Shown: piece after piece, positions 1-6,162 of the stretch | How the letters are laid out: each line of letters starts with the position of its first letter | Position numbering within the stretch: the first letter of the stretch is position 1 | Assembly (NCBI GenBank): GCA_964565705.1 | Contig: CAZMGD010000146.1 | Coordinates: 1 to 8,160, forward strand | Direction: 5' to 3' | DNA length: 8,160 bases | From: CAZMGD01 sp964565705 | GTDB lineage: Bacteria; Actinomycetota; Acidimicrobiia; Acidimicrobiales; Ilumatobacteraceae | The notes under the pieces: model-generated | What the model saw: only the letters and a program-made list of their open reading frames with translations | Databases searched by the model: none | What the model was told of the DNA's origin: nothing | Made by a program: the position numbers and the translations under genes

Positions 1-53
1 CGCCACCGCGAGAACCTGCACCTCGGCATGACGGTGGAGGAGTCCGCGGGGCG
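1..53 (+). other. Inverted fragment of the MMPL gene
   Basis: Read on the plus strand from base 1, this stretch encodes RHRENLHLGMTVEESAG and continues into an R codon at 52-54. That is the sequence expected directly after the MMPL signature GIDYALFIVT, which sits on the minus strand at 54-83. Inverting bases 1-53 therefore restores a normal transporter reading VTRHRENLHLGMTVEESAG. A short inverted repeat marks the ends: CGCC at 1-4 and GGCG at 50-53, so the exact breakpoint is ambiguous by a few bases. This may be a fold-back artefact at a contig end or a true small inversion. The orientation conflict is directly visible; its cause is inference. Confidence 0.85.
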
Positions 54-791
54 GGTGACGATGAACAGCGCGTAGTCGATGCCGACCCCGAGGCCGATCA
101 TCGCCGCCAGCACCGGGGATACCGAGTTGATGTCGGTGAACGCCGAGAGCAAGGTGATCAGCCCGAGGCTGGTGGCGAGTCCGAGCAGCGCGGTGCCGAT
201 CGGGAGGCCCATCGCGATCACCGACCCGAACGCGAGCAACAGCACGATCACGGCGGCAACGAGGCCGAAGATCTCCTGTCCACCCGGCTCCTCGTTGGCC
301 GCCTCGGATGGCAACTCGCCGCCGAGCTCGACGTGCACGCCGTCGACGGCCGCGGCGTCCGCGGTCGCCTCCAGGCGGGCGAACGCCTCGTCGCGGATCT
401 CACCGGCGGGCCGGGTGTACTGCACGTCGGCGTAGGCGATGCGGTCGTCGGGGCTGCGCTGCAGCTCGCCGACACCGGATACGTCGGGCTGAGTGGCGAT
501 GTCGGCGAGCGCGGCGTCGATCGTCGCTGCCGGCGCGGCGTCGGACAGGGTGCCCGAGTCGACGGCGAACACGACCTGTGCCGACGTGCCGGACACCGCG
601 GGGAACCGCTCTTCGAGCACGTCGACGGCTCGCTGGGCATCGACGCCGGGGATCACGAGCCCGTTCGAGGTCGTGCCACCGGCGGCGGAGCCGATGGCGA
701 TGATCCCGACGGCAGCGAGGATCCATCCGAGGAGCACGAGCCGCCGGTGGTGGACGCTCGAGCGTCCGAGCCGGTAGAGCAACAAGGTCAT
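1..791 (-). CDS. MMPL/RND-family membrane transporter, N-terminal part (partial, disrupted at the left edge)
   Basis: Inner-membrane exporter of the MMPL branch of the RND superfamily; relatives export lipids or drugs using proton motive force, and the substrate here is unknown. Numbered from the ATG at 789-791, the visible part has a first membrane helix at about 17-36, an extracytoplasmic porter loop to about 165, then closely packed helices ending in the family signature GIDYALFIVTR (residues 237-247, bases 51-83). About 247 residues of a protein usually over 700 are genuine. From base 50 down to 1 the frame stays open but loses MMPL character (it reads PADSSTVMP), because those bases are inverted (separate entry). 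Another in-frame ATG lies at 798-800, but it overlaps the predicted -10 hexamer, so 791 is preferred. It is divergent from a tetR gene, which probably represses it. Family certain; start and left end are not. Confidence 0.88.
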   Translation of the reverse strand, partial: MTLLLYRLGRSSVHHRRLVLLGWILAAVGIIAIGSAAGGTTSNGLVIPGVDAQRAVDVLEERFPAVSGTSAQVVFAVDSGTLSDAAPAATIDAALADIATQPDVSGVGELQRSPDDRIAYADVQYTRPAGEIRDEAFARLEATADAAAVDGVHVELGGELPSEAANEEPGGQEIFGLVAAVIVLLLAFGSVIAMGLPIGTALLGLATSLGLITLLSAFTDINSVSPVLAAMIGLGVGIDYALFIVTRPADSSTVMPRCRFSRW

Positions 792-798
792 GCCGTCC

Positions 799-827
799 AT
801 TTCATGGCAGTGACTGCCAATTGTCAA
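799..827 (-). promoter_or_regulatory. Predicted promoter of the MMPL transporter gene
   Basis: Read on the minus strand there is a perfect -35 hexamer TTGACA (827-822), a 17-nt spacer (821-805) and a -10-like hexamer TGAAAT (804-799, four of six consensus bases). Seven bases then separate the -10 from the ATG at 791, which would put the transcript start at or next to that ATG and make the message leaderless. No Shine-Dalgarno sequence is visible. Prediction from sequence only. Confidence 0.6.
805..819. promoter_or_regulatory. Candidate TetR operator: perfect 15-bp palindrome
   Basis: TGGCAGT-G-ACTGCCA is a perfect inverted repeat with 7-bp arms and one central base. It fills most of the spacer between the -35 and -10 of the predicted transporter promoter, so a bound repressor would block RNA polymerase directly. 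TetR-family proteins commonly bind such palindromes between themselves and a divergent target gene. That the neighbouring TetR protein binds this site is inference from position. Confidence 0.6.
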
Positions 828-845
828 CCAATGTCACATGTGTCA
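822..845. repeat. Three TGTCA direct repeats, about one helical turn apart
   Basis: TGTCA occurs at 822-826, 832-836 and 841-845, giving spacings of 10 and 9 bp, so all three copies face nearly the same side of the helix. The first copy is also part of the transporter -35 (TTGACA on the other strand). The last two are the longer direct repeat TGTCAC. They could be a half-site array for the TetR protein or another regulator, or could be chance. Confidence 0.4.
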
Positions 846-875
846 CAGCCGCTGAGCTGCCGGCGGCGCGAGCCG

Positions 876-881
876 TAAGGT
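876..881 (+). promoter_or_regulatory. Candidate -10 element of the tetR gene (leaderless start)
   Basis: TAAGGT fits the actinobacterial TANNNT -10 pattern and is followed by exactly 7 nt before the GTG at 889. Transcription would then begin at or beside the start codon. No convincing -35 lies 17-18 nt upstream. The AAGG inside it could instead act as a weak ribosome-binding site, so the call is tentative. Confidence 0.4.
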
Positions 882-888
882 TCGAGGC

Positions 889-1485
889 GTGACCCAGGGT
901 CTGCGCGCTCGGAAGAAGGAGCAGACGCGCACCGCGATCACCGACGCCGCCCTCGACCTGTTCGAGGCCAAGGGCTACGACGCGACGACGGTGGAGGACA
1001 TCGCCGAGGCGTCCAACGTCTCGCCGCGAACGTTCTTCCGTTACTTCGACTCCAAGCTCGACGTCGTCTTCCCCGGCAAGGACGACGACGAGCGACCCCT
1101 CGCCGATTGCCTCGACGACCGGCCGGCACGCGAGGGTCCGATCGAAGCCGCGCACAACGTGATCCGCGAGAAGCTCGCCGAGTTCGTGGACGGGGGCGGC
1201 GACGCGGCGACGATGATGCGCCAACTGCGCGTCGTGATGGCCAACCCGGCGCTGCGGGCGATCGCCGTGGAGCACGGCCGCTACCACCGCAGCGAGATGG
1301 TGACCGCGTTCGCCAAGCGCATGAACGCCTCGCCCGACGACCTCAGCCCGCGGGTGTTGGCGGCGGCCGTCGCCGAGGCGATCTGGGTGATCGTCGAGCA
1401 GTGGGTGGCCGAGGGCGCCGAACCTCGAGCACTCGGCAGGATGGTCGACGAGACCTTCACGCTCCTGCGCGACGGCTTCGGTTGA
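889..1485 (+). CDS. TetR/AcrR-family transcriptional regulator
   Basis: One-component DNA-binding repressor acting in the cytoplasm as a dimer. The 198-residue length is normal for the family. The N-terminal helix-turn-helix domain covers about residues 11-57: a basic start (RARKKEQTR), helix 1 ITDAALDLFEAKGYDATTV, then DIAEASNVSPRTFFRYFDSK, whose SPRTFFRYF part is the recognition helix. Residues after about 75 form the variable ligand and dimer domain (an actinobacterial TetR_C type with no recognisable ligand signature). It starts at GTG 889; the upstream in-frame region has no better start and the start sits 7 nt after a TANNNT box. It is divergent from the MMPL transporter with 97 bp between the starts and a perfect palindrome there, so it probably represses the transporter and perhaps itself until a substrate-like effector binds. 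The effector is unknown. Confidence 0.93.
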   Translation: MTQGLRARKKEQTRTAITDAALDLFEAKGYDATTVEDIAEASNVSPRTFFRYFDSKLDVVFPGKDDDERPLADCLDDRPAREGPIEAAHNVIREKLAEFVDGGGDAATMMRQLRVVMANPALRAIAVEHGRYHRSEMVTAFAKRMNASPDDLSPRVLAAAVAEAIWVIVEQWVAEGAEPRALGRMVDETFTLLRDGFG

Positions 1486-1495
1486 GCGCGCTGGG

Positions 1496-1529
1496 CCACC
1501 GGCGCCGCCATCGTCGCGCCCGACGGTGG
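1496..1529. terminator. Possible bidirectional hairpin between convergent genes
   Basis: CCACC (1496-1500) can pair with GGTGG (1525-1529), and inside it GGCGC (1501-1505) with GCGCC (1516-1520), leaving a 10-nt loop and a small CGAC bulge. It lies in the 50-bp gap between the convergent tetR and otsB stops, where a shared terminator is expected. There is no T tract on either strand, so intrinsic termination is uncertain, and GC-rich DNA makes such pairings easy. Confidence 0.3.
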
Positions 1530-1535
1530 GACGGG

Positions 1536-2297
1536 TCAGGCGCGGGCGTCGGCGAGCCAGTGCAGCACGTCGGCGAGCGCTGCGGTGTCGGGCACGCAGT
1601 AGCGCGCCGCCGTCGGACCCGACCCGACCTTGATGCCGACGTCGCGCCCGCCGAGCAGTGCGAACACGGTCTCGTCGGTCACGTCGTCGCCGGCGAAGAA
1701 GACCGCGTCCGCACCGACGGATCCACGCAGGCGCGCCAGCGCCGCGCCCTTGGAGGAGTGCACGACGGTCGCTTCCAGCACCTGCTTGCCGGGCAGCAGG
1801 GCAACACCGGAGACCTGGCCGAGCGCCGCGCGGACCCGGTCCAGCACCATGGGCGCCAGCGAGCGATCCGGCATCGCCCGCACGTGCACGGCGAAGCCGG
1901 CAGGCTTGGTCTCCAACACCGCTCCCGGGGCATCGGCCAGCAGCGGCCCGACGATCGACCGGGCCGCGGCGAGCGTGGACTCCTGATCCGCCGTCAACGG
2001 TGACATCGCGCCGTCGCTCCACTCGGCACCGTGCGATCCGATCACCGAAGCCTTCGCAGGGACGGGGCACAGCTCGAGCAGGGCGGCGAGCGAACGACCG
2101 GTGACGACGGCGACGAACGTGGCCGGCGCATCGGCGAGGCGGGCCAGCGACTCCATCGTCGACGGCGGCGCCGCGGCCTCCCAAGCGTTGGTGACGATCG
2201 GCGCCAGCGTGCCGTCGAAGTCCGACGCGACGAGCAACTTCGGCACCGCGGCGAGCGCCGCGAGCGCGATCTCCAGGTCGCCGTCCAACCCGCCCAT
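1536..2297 (-). CDS. otsB: Trehalose-6-phosphate phosphatase
   Basis: Cytoplasmic HAD-superfamily phosphatase that removes phosphate from trehalose 6-phosphate, the last step of the OtsA-OtsB trehalose pathway. All catalytic motifs are visible in the 253 residues: motif I DFDGTLAPI (nucleophile Asp26, acid/base Asp28), motif II VVTGRS (Thr66), the motif III lysine in HSSKG (Lys183), and motif IV GDDVTDE (203-209) for Mg2+. The cap region between about 100 and 180 carries the KPAGFAVHVR and LLPGKQVLEA strands typical of OtsB. The length fits stand-alone bacterial T6P phosphatases. Its ATG (2295-2297) lies 10 nt after the otsA stop with only a weak purine stretch upstream, so the two are very probably co-transcribed and may be translationally coupled. 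It converges on tetR. Identification is firm. Confidence 0.96.
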   Translation of the reverse strand: MGGLDGDLEIALAALAAVPKLLVASDFDGTLAPIVTNAWEAAAPPSTMESLARLADAPATFVAVVTGRSLAALLELCPVPAKASVIGSHGAEWSDGAMSPLTADQESTLAAARSIVGPLLADAPGAVLETKPAGFAVHVRAMPDRSLAPMVLDRVRAALGQVSGVALLPGKQVLEATVVHSSKGAALARLRGSVGADAVFFAGDDVTDETVFALLGGRDVGIKVGSGPTAARYCVPDTAALADVLHWLADARA

Positions 2298-2307
2298 GCT
2301 GCGCCCG

Positions 2308-3777
2308 TCAGCCGTGCCTGAGGCGGGACAGGAACGAGTCCGTCCAGCGGTGCACGTCGTTGTCCGTCACGACCTGCTGCAGCAGGCGCATCCGCTGCTC
2401 CTGTTCGCGTGATGGCATGCGCAACGCGGACGCGATCGCGCCCTTGACCTGGGTGATGTCGTACGGGTTGACGAGCAGGGCGCCCCCTCCCAGCTCACGC
2501 GCCGCGCCAGCGAACTCGCTGAGCACGAGCACGCCTCGATGGTGCACCCGCGCGGCGACGAACTCCTTGGCAACGAGGTTCATCCCGTCGCGCAGCGGCG
2601 TCACGACCATCACGTCGGCGGCTCGGTACAGTGCGAGCAGTTCGTCGAAGGGCACGCTGCGCTGGACGTAGTGCACGGCGGGGCGGCCGATGTCGGCGAA
2701 CTTGCCGTTGATCTCGGTGACCAGTTGGCCGATGCTGCGCCGCTCCTGCGCGTAGCCGCGCGCCCGCTCCCGGCTGGGCACCGCCACCTGGACGAACACG
2801 GCCGACGGCGGACCCTCGACCACGCCCTCCTCGAGCAGTTCGCGGAACGCTCGGAGGCGGACCGTGATCCCCTTCGTGTAGTCCAACCGGTCGACGCCGA
2901 GGATGATGCGGTCCGGCGAGCCGAGATCGGCGCGCACCTGCTCGAAGCGGGCGGTCGTCGCCGGGTCCGCTGCTGCCTGCTGGATCTTCGGCGTGTCGAC
3001 CGAGATCGGGAACGCGCCCAGGCCGACGTGGCGTCCGGCGTCGTCGAGGCCGTTGCGGACCGGGCGACTGCCGGCCAGCATCTGCGCGACCCGGGAGAAG
3101 TTGTCCATGTCGCTCTCGGTCTGGAAACCGAGCAGGTCGGCGCCGAGCACACCGTGGGCGAGCGCGGCCCGCCAGGGCAACTGGGCGAACAGCTCGGGCG
3201 ACGGGAACGGGATGTGCAGGAAGAACCCGATGCGCAGATCGGGGCGGCGTTCGCGCAGCAGGCGAGGCACGAGCATCAGCTGGTAGTCGTGGATCCACAC
3301 GGTCGCCCCGGGAGCGGACGCAGCGTCAGCGGCGGCGGCGAAGCGGAGGTTCACCTCGCGGTAACGCTCCCACCATTCGCGGTGGTACTGCGGCATGGTC
3401 GCCAGGTCGTGGAACAGCGGCCACAGCGTCGAGTTCGAGAACCCCTCGTAGTAGCCAGCCAGCTCGGACGGCGAGATCGGCACCGGGACGAGCTGGTTGC
3501 CGCGCAGCTCGAACGGCTCGAGGCGGGCGCTTCGCTCACCCGGCCATCCGACCCAGGCCACGGCCCGGCTGGCGAGCACCGACGACATCGCGGTCACCAG
3601 GCCGCCAGGGCTGACCTCCCACGTCGACTTCGACGTCAGATGGATCGGCAGCCGGTTGGCGACGAGCACGAACTCGCGGGGTACGAGTCGGGTGGTCCTG
3701 CGGCGAGCGGGGCGTGTGGTCTGGTCGGTGTCAGGGATGTCACCGGTGCCCGCTCCCGCTTGCGGCGTGAGCTCCAC
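2308..3777 (-). CDS. otsA: Trehalose-6-phosphate synthase (GT20)
   Basis: Cytoplasmic retaining glycosyltransferase of family GT20 making trehalose 6-phosphate from UDP-glucose and glucose 6-phosphate. Visible motifs in 489 residues: NRLP (41-44), the nucleotide-sugar loop SPGGL (56-60), the acceptor-site YYEGFSNSTLWPLFH (109-123), WIHDYQLMLVP (161-171), HIPFPSPELF (188-197), GVDRLDYTKGI with the phosphate-binding Arg297/Lys302 pair, and TPLRDGMNLVAKEFVA (393-408). All key OtsA residues I can place are present. The first ~34 residues are a Pro/Thr/Arg-rich tail outside the fold. The start is GTG 3777: an in-frame stop lies five codons upstream and no ATG occurs before the catalytic core. No Shine-Dalgarno is evident; CAGACT lies 6 nt upstream as a weak -10 candidate. 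It is followed by otsB after 10 nt and preceded by an oxidoreductase gene after 56 nt. Confidence 0.97.
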   Translation of the reverse strand: MELTPQAGAGTGDIPDTDQTTRPARRRTTRLVPREFVLVANRLPIHLTSKSTWEVSPGGLVTAMSSVLASRAVAWVGWPGERSARLEPFELRGNQLVPVPISPSELAGYYEGFSNSTLWPLFHDLATMPQYHREWWERYREVNLRFAAAADAASAPGATVWIHDYQLMLVPRLLRERRPDLRIGFFLHIPFPSPELFAQLPWRAALAHGVLGADLLGFQTESDMDNFSRVAQMLAGSRPVRNGLDDAGRHVGLGAFPISVDTPKIQQAAADPATTARFEQVRADLGSPDRIILGVDRLDYTKGITVRLRAFRELLEEGVVEGPPSAVFVQVAVPSRERARGYAQERRSIGQLVTEINGKFADIGRPAVHYVQRSVPFDELLALYRAADVMVVTPLRDGMNLVAKEFVAARVHHRGVLVLSEFAGAARELGGGALLVNPYDITQVKGAIASALRMPSREQEQRMRLLQQVVTDNDVHRWTDSFLSRLRHG

Positions 3778-3833
3778 GGGGTCAGTCTGGCATCACGTCC
3801 TGCGACACCCGCAAAGCGCCAGGTCACGGTCGC

Positions 3834-4808
3834 TCAGGACGCCGGCTCGAGCCCGATGGCGGTGAGGATCGCGTCGGTGGTCACCAGCAAGGAGCGGCTG
3901 AGCGCCAGGGGCCAGGCGGGGCTCTCGGTGAGGCCCTGGTCGAGACACCGGTGCACCTCCTCCACCTGGTGGTGCAGCCCGTTGCCCACGCGCGGCGCGG
4001 CCACGGTCGTCGCGATCCCCCCGCTGCGCACCGTGAACCCGTCGGGGCAGTGCATGAACGCGGGGATCTCGATCGCGGCGGAGGCGCCGGAGATGCGCGC
4101 CGTGCAGGACAGCGCCGTGTCGATCGCGGCCGCGACCTGGCTGAGCCCTCCGCCGGCGTGCGTCGACACAGCGGCCATCGCCACGTCGACACCGGTCGGC
4201 CCGATGCGACCCGATGCGACGACGGCGGTCGGTGGGCCCAGCACCATCTGCGCGAGATGGATCGGGTACACGCCGATGTCGAGCGTCGCGCCACCGCCGA
4301 GCGACGGCGCGAACAGCCGGTGGTTCGGATCGACCGGGCGATGGAAGCCGAAGTTGCCCTCGACGAACCGAGGCTCGCCGATCGAGCCGTCGTCGAGCCG
4401 GCGGATGATCTCGGCGTACGCGGGGAGGAACCTCGACCACATCGCCTCCATCAGGAACCGTCCGCTGCGGCGGGCCGCCTCGACCAGCACGTCGGCCTGC
4501 GCCGCGGAGAGCACCAGCGGCTTCTCACAGAGCACGTGCTTGCCCGCTTCGAGGCACAGCAGGGCGTCGTCGAGATGTCGGGAGTGCGGCGTCGCGATGT
4601 AGACGATGTCGACCTCCGGGTCGGCGGCGAGAGACTCGTAGCTGCCGTGGCACCGCGCGGCGCCGACCGACCTACCGAACTCCTCGGCCCGAGCCGCGCT
4701 GCGGGATGCCACCGCGGTCACGTGTGCGCCGGGGACGAACGACAAGTCGGCGACGAAGTCGGTCGCGATCCGTCCCGTGCCCGCGACCCCCCAACGCCAC
4801 GTCCCCAT
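3834..4808 (-). CDS. Gfo/Idh/MocA-family NAD(P)-dependent oxidoreductase
   Basis: Probable cytoplasmic dehydrogenase of 324 residues acting on a sugar, polyol or dihydrodiol. The N-terminal Rossmann fold begins WGVAGTGRIA (6-15) with the GxGxIA dinucleotide loop. DIVYIATPHSRH (67-78) and HVLCEKPLVL (91-100) follow; Lys96 of the EKP motif is the usual catalytic lysine. The C-terminal domain has GGGATLDIGVYPIHLAQ (171-187), with Asp177 and His184 at the expected active-site positions. The MEAMWSRFLPAY stretch and this C-terminal form resemble the dimeric dihydrodiol dehydrogenase-like branch, but the substrate cannot be assigned. The start at ATG 4806-4808 leaves four residues before the first strand; the frame is open far upstream, but that part is antisense to DUF445 and not protein-like. 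It lies 56 nt before otsA on the same strand, so co-transcription with trehalose genes is plausible. Confidence 0.92.
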   Translation of the reverse strand: MGTWRWGVAGTGRIATDFVADLSFVPGAHVTAVASRSAARAEEFGRSVGAARCHGSYESLAADPEVDIVYIATPHSRHLDDALLCLEAGKHVLCEKPLVLSAAQADVLVEAARRSGRFLMEAMWSRFLPAYAEIIRRLDDGSIGEPRFVEGNFGFHRPVDPNHRLFAPSLGGGATLDIGVYPIHLAQMVLGPPTAVVASGRIGPTGVDVAMAAVSTHAGGGLSQVAAAIDTALSCTARISGASAAIEIPAFMHCPDGFTVRSGGIATTVAAPRVGNGLHHQVEEVHRCLDQGLTESPAWPLALSRSLLVTTDAILTAIGLEPAS

Positions 4809-4815
4809 CTGCTGC

Positions 4816-4821
4816 ACAGTA
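4816..4821 (-). promoter_or_regulatory. Candidate -10 element of the oxidoreductase gene (leaderless start)
   Basis: On the minus strand TACTGT fits TANNNT and is followed by exactly 7 nt (GCAGCAG) before the ATG at 4808. This would start the transcript at the start codon. No recognisable -35 is present at 17-18 nt. The promoter would drive the oxidoreductase and possibly otsA-otsB. Confidence 0.45.
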
Positions 4822-4861
4822 CGCGAGCGCGGCCGACCAACTCGCGAGCGTGGCGACGAAC
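4821..4861. repeat. Imperfect 21-bp tandem direct repeat in a divergent promoter region
   Basis: Two adjacent copies occupy 4821-4841 and 4842-4861. Both contain CGCGAGCG (4822-4829 and 4843-4850, exactly 21 bp apart), then GG and a similar CGACCAAC/CGACGAAC tail, offset by one base. An inverted copy of the core GCGAGCGC lies at 4900-4907. The 21-bp period is two helical turns, as expected for regulator sites on one DNA face, and it sits just upstream of the oxidoreductase -10. No regulator is identified. Confidence 0.4.
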
Positions 4862-4913
4862 CGGCGCCCCCGGGCTCACACGAACGTGCGCGACCGGCGG
4901 CGCTCGCCACCAG

Positions 4914-4919
4914 TACCGT
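4914..4919 (+). promoter_or_regulatory. Candidate -10 element of the DUF445 gene (leaderless start)
   Basis: TACCGT fits TANNNT and is followed by exactly 7 nt (CGCCGGC) before the ATG at 4927, matching the layout of the divergent oxidoreductase gene. There is no Shine-Dalgarno and no clear -35. Confidence 0.45.
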
Positions 4920-4926
4920 CGCCGGC

Positions 4927-6162
4927 ATGGAGCACGACCCGCGGCGCCGCGCGCTGGTGCGGATGAAGGTCGTCGCGACCGGTCTCTTGGTGTTCGCCGC
5001 CGTCGTGTTCCTGGTCGCCCGCACGTTCCACGGCGAGCCCGCCGTGTGGGGGTACGTGGAGGCGGGCGCCGAGGCCGCGATGGTCGGCGCTCTCGCCGAC
5101 TGGTTCGCCGTGACCGCCCTGTTCCGGCGCCCGCTCGGGCTGCCGATCCCACACACCGCGATCATCCCCAACCGCAAGGACGAGATCGGCAGGTCGCTCG
5201 GCCAGTTCGTCGAGGGCAACTTCATGTCGCGCGAGGTCATCGGCGAGCGCCTGCGCGGCGCCGGCATCTCCCGCCGCTTCGGGGAGTGGCTGAGCCTGGA
5301 GGAGAACGCCGACCGGGCGGCAGACGCGCTCGCCGACGTGCTGACCAACACGATCAAGGTGCTCGACGACGACGAGGTCTCGGCCGCGCTCGAGCACGTG
5401 GTGGAGCAACGGATCCGGGCCACCGACGTGTCCCCGCTGGTCGGCCGGGCGATCGATCTGGCCGTCGAGGGCAACCACCACGAGCGGCTGTTCGACGCGG
5501 TCCTGACAGGCGCCGGCAACTTCATGGAGGACAACCGCGACACGTTCCGGGCCCGGCTGTCGGAGGAATCGCCGTGGTGGGTTCCCGAGCCGATCGACGA
5601 CCGCGTGTTCGCCAAGGCCTACAGCGGCGCGCGTCGGTTCATCGATGACATCGCCGCCGATCCGAACCATCCGATCCGCAAGACGGTGGAGCAGCGGATG
5701 CTGGACTTCGCCGAACGGCTGAAGACCGACCCGCAGCTGGTGTCCAAGGGCACCGAGCTGAAGGAAGAGCTGCTGGCCCACCCCGACTTCCGGGGATGGA
5801 CCGCGAGCCTCTGGCGCGACGCGAAGCGAGGCTTGCTGGAGGCCACCTCGACACCTGGCAGCGAACTACGTCAGCGCATGTCGTTCACCTTGCAACGACT
5901 CGGGGTTCGGCTCGTGACCGAGCCCGAGCTACAGGATCGGGTCGACGAGTCGATCCAGCGCGGCGTGTACTACGTCGTCGACAACTACCGCAGCGAGGTC
6001 AGCGCGCTGATCGAGTCGACGATCGCCAAGTGGGACGGACCGTCGACGGCGCGGCTGATGGAGCTCCAGGTCGGGCGCGACCTGCAGTTCATCCGCATCA
6101 ACGGCACGGTGGTGGGCTGCATCGTGGGCGTGCTCATCCACGCGTTCACGCAGGTGCTGTAG
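4927..6162 (+). CDS. DUF445 family membrane protein (YjiN-like)
   Basis: Membrane protein of unknown biochemical role; the family (DUF445, including E. coli YjiN) is widespread. The 411 residues fit the family length. A basic N-terminus (MEHDPRRRALVRMK) precedes one membrane helix at about 14-32. The family signature follows: EAAMVGALADWFAVTALFRR (49-68), then GLPIPHTAIIPNRKDEIG (71-88) and GRSLGQFVEGNF. The large middle is hydrophilic and helical with many charged residues (about 90-385), likely forming long amphipathic or coiled segments. A second hydrophobic helix closes the protein (about 391-410, TVVGCIVGVLIHAF). The start at ATG 4927 is 7 nt after a TANNNT box; the frame is open further upstream but that part is the divergent intergenic region. 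Its stop overlaps the converging EEP gene by 17 bp. Family assignment is firm, function is not known. Confidence 0.93.
   Translation: MEHDPRRRALVRMKVVATGLLVFAAVVFLVARTFHGEPAVWGYVEAGAEAAMVGALADWFAVTALFRRPLGLPIPHTAIIPNRKDEIGRSLGQFVEGNFMSREVIGERLRGAGISRRFGEWLSLEENADRAADALADVLTNTIKVLDDDEVSAALEHVVEQRIRATDVSPLVGRAIDLAVEGNHHERLFDAVLTGAGNFMEDNRDTFRARLSEESPWWVPEPIDDRVFAKAYSGARRFIDDIAADPNHPIRKTVEQRMLDFAERLKTDPQLVSKGTELKEELLAHPDFRGWTASLWRDAKRGLLEATSTPGSELRQRMSFTLQRLGVRLVTEPELQDRVDESIQRGVYYVVDNYRSEVSALIESTIAKWDGPSTARLMELQVGRDLQFIRINGTVVGCIVGVLIHAFTQVL

Noticed and set aside
798..800. The more upstream ATG of the MMPL gene as its start
   Set aside because: It overlaps the predicted -10 hexamer, so a transcript from that promoter would not contain it. 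The ATG at 791 fits the 7-nt spacing. Not excluded if another promoter exists.
79..878. Plus-strand open frames across the first 900 bases
   Set aside because: They are antisense to the MMPL coding region, whose minus-strand translation has clear membrane helices and the GIDYALF signature.
802..2184. A 460-codon minus-strand open frame across tetR and otsB
   Set aside because: It is out of frame with the real otsB and antisense to tetR, with low-complexity Arg/Ala/Gly composition.
2539..4602. A 687-codon plus-strand open frame opposite otsA and the oxidoreductase
   Set aside because: It lies antisense to two firmly identified genes. Its translation is rich in Arg, Gly, His and Asp with no domain, as is typical of GC-rich shadow frames.
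4809..5615. Upstream extension of the oxidoreductase frame to 593 residues
   Set aside because: The extra ~269 residues are Ser/Arg/Thr-rich, antisense to DUF445, and lack any fold. The Rossmann start lies right after ATG 4808.
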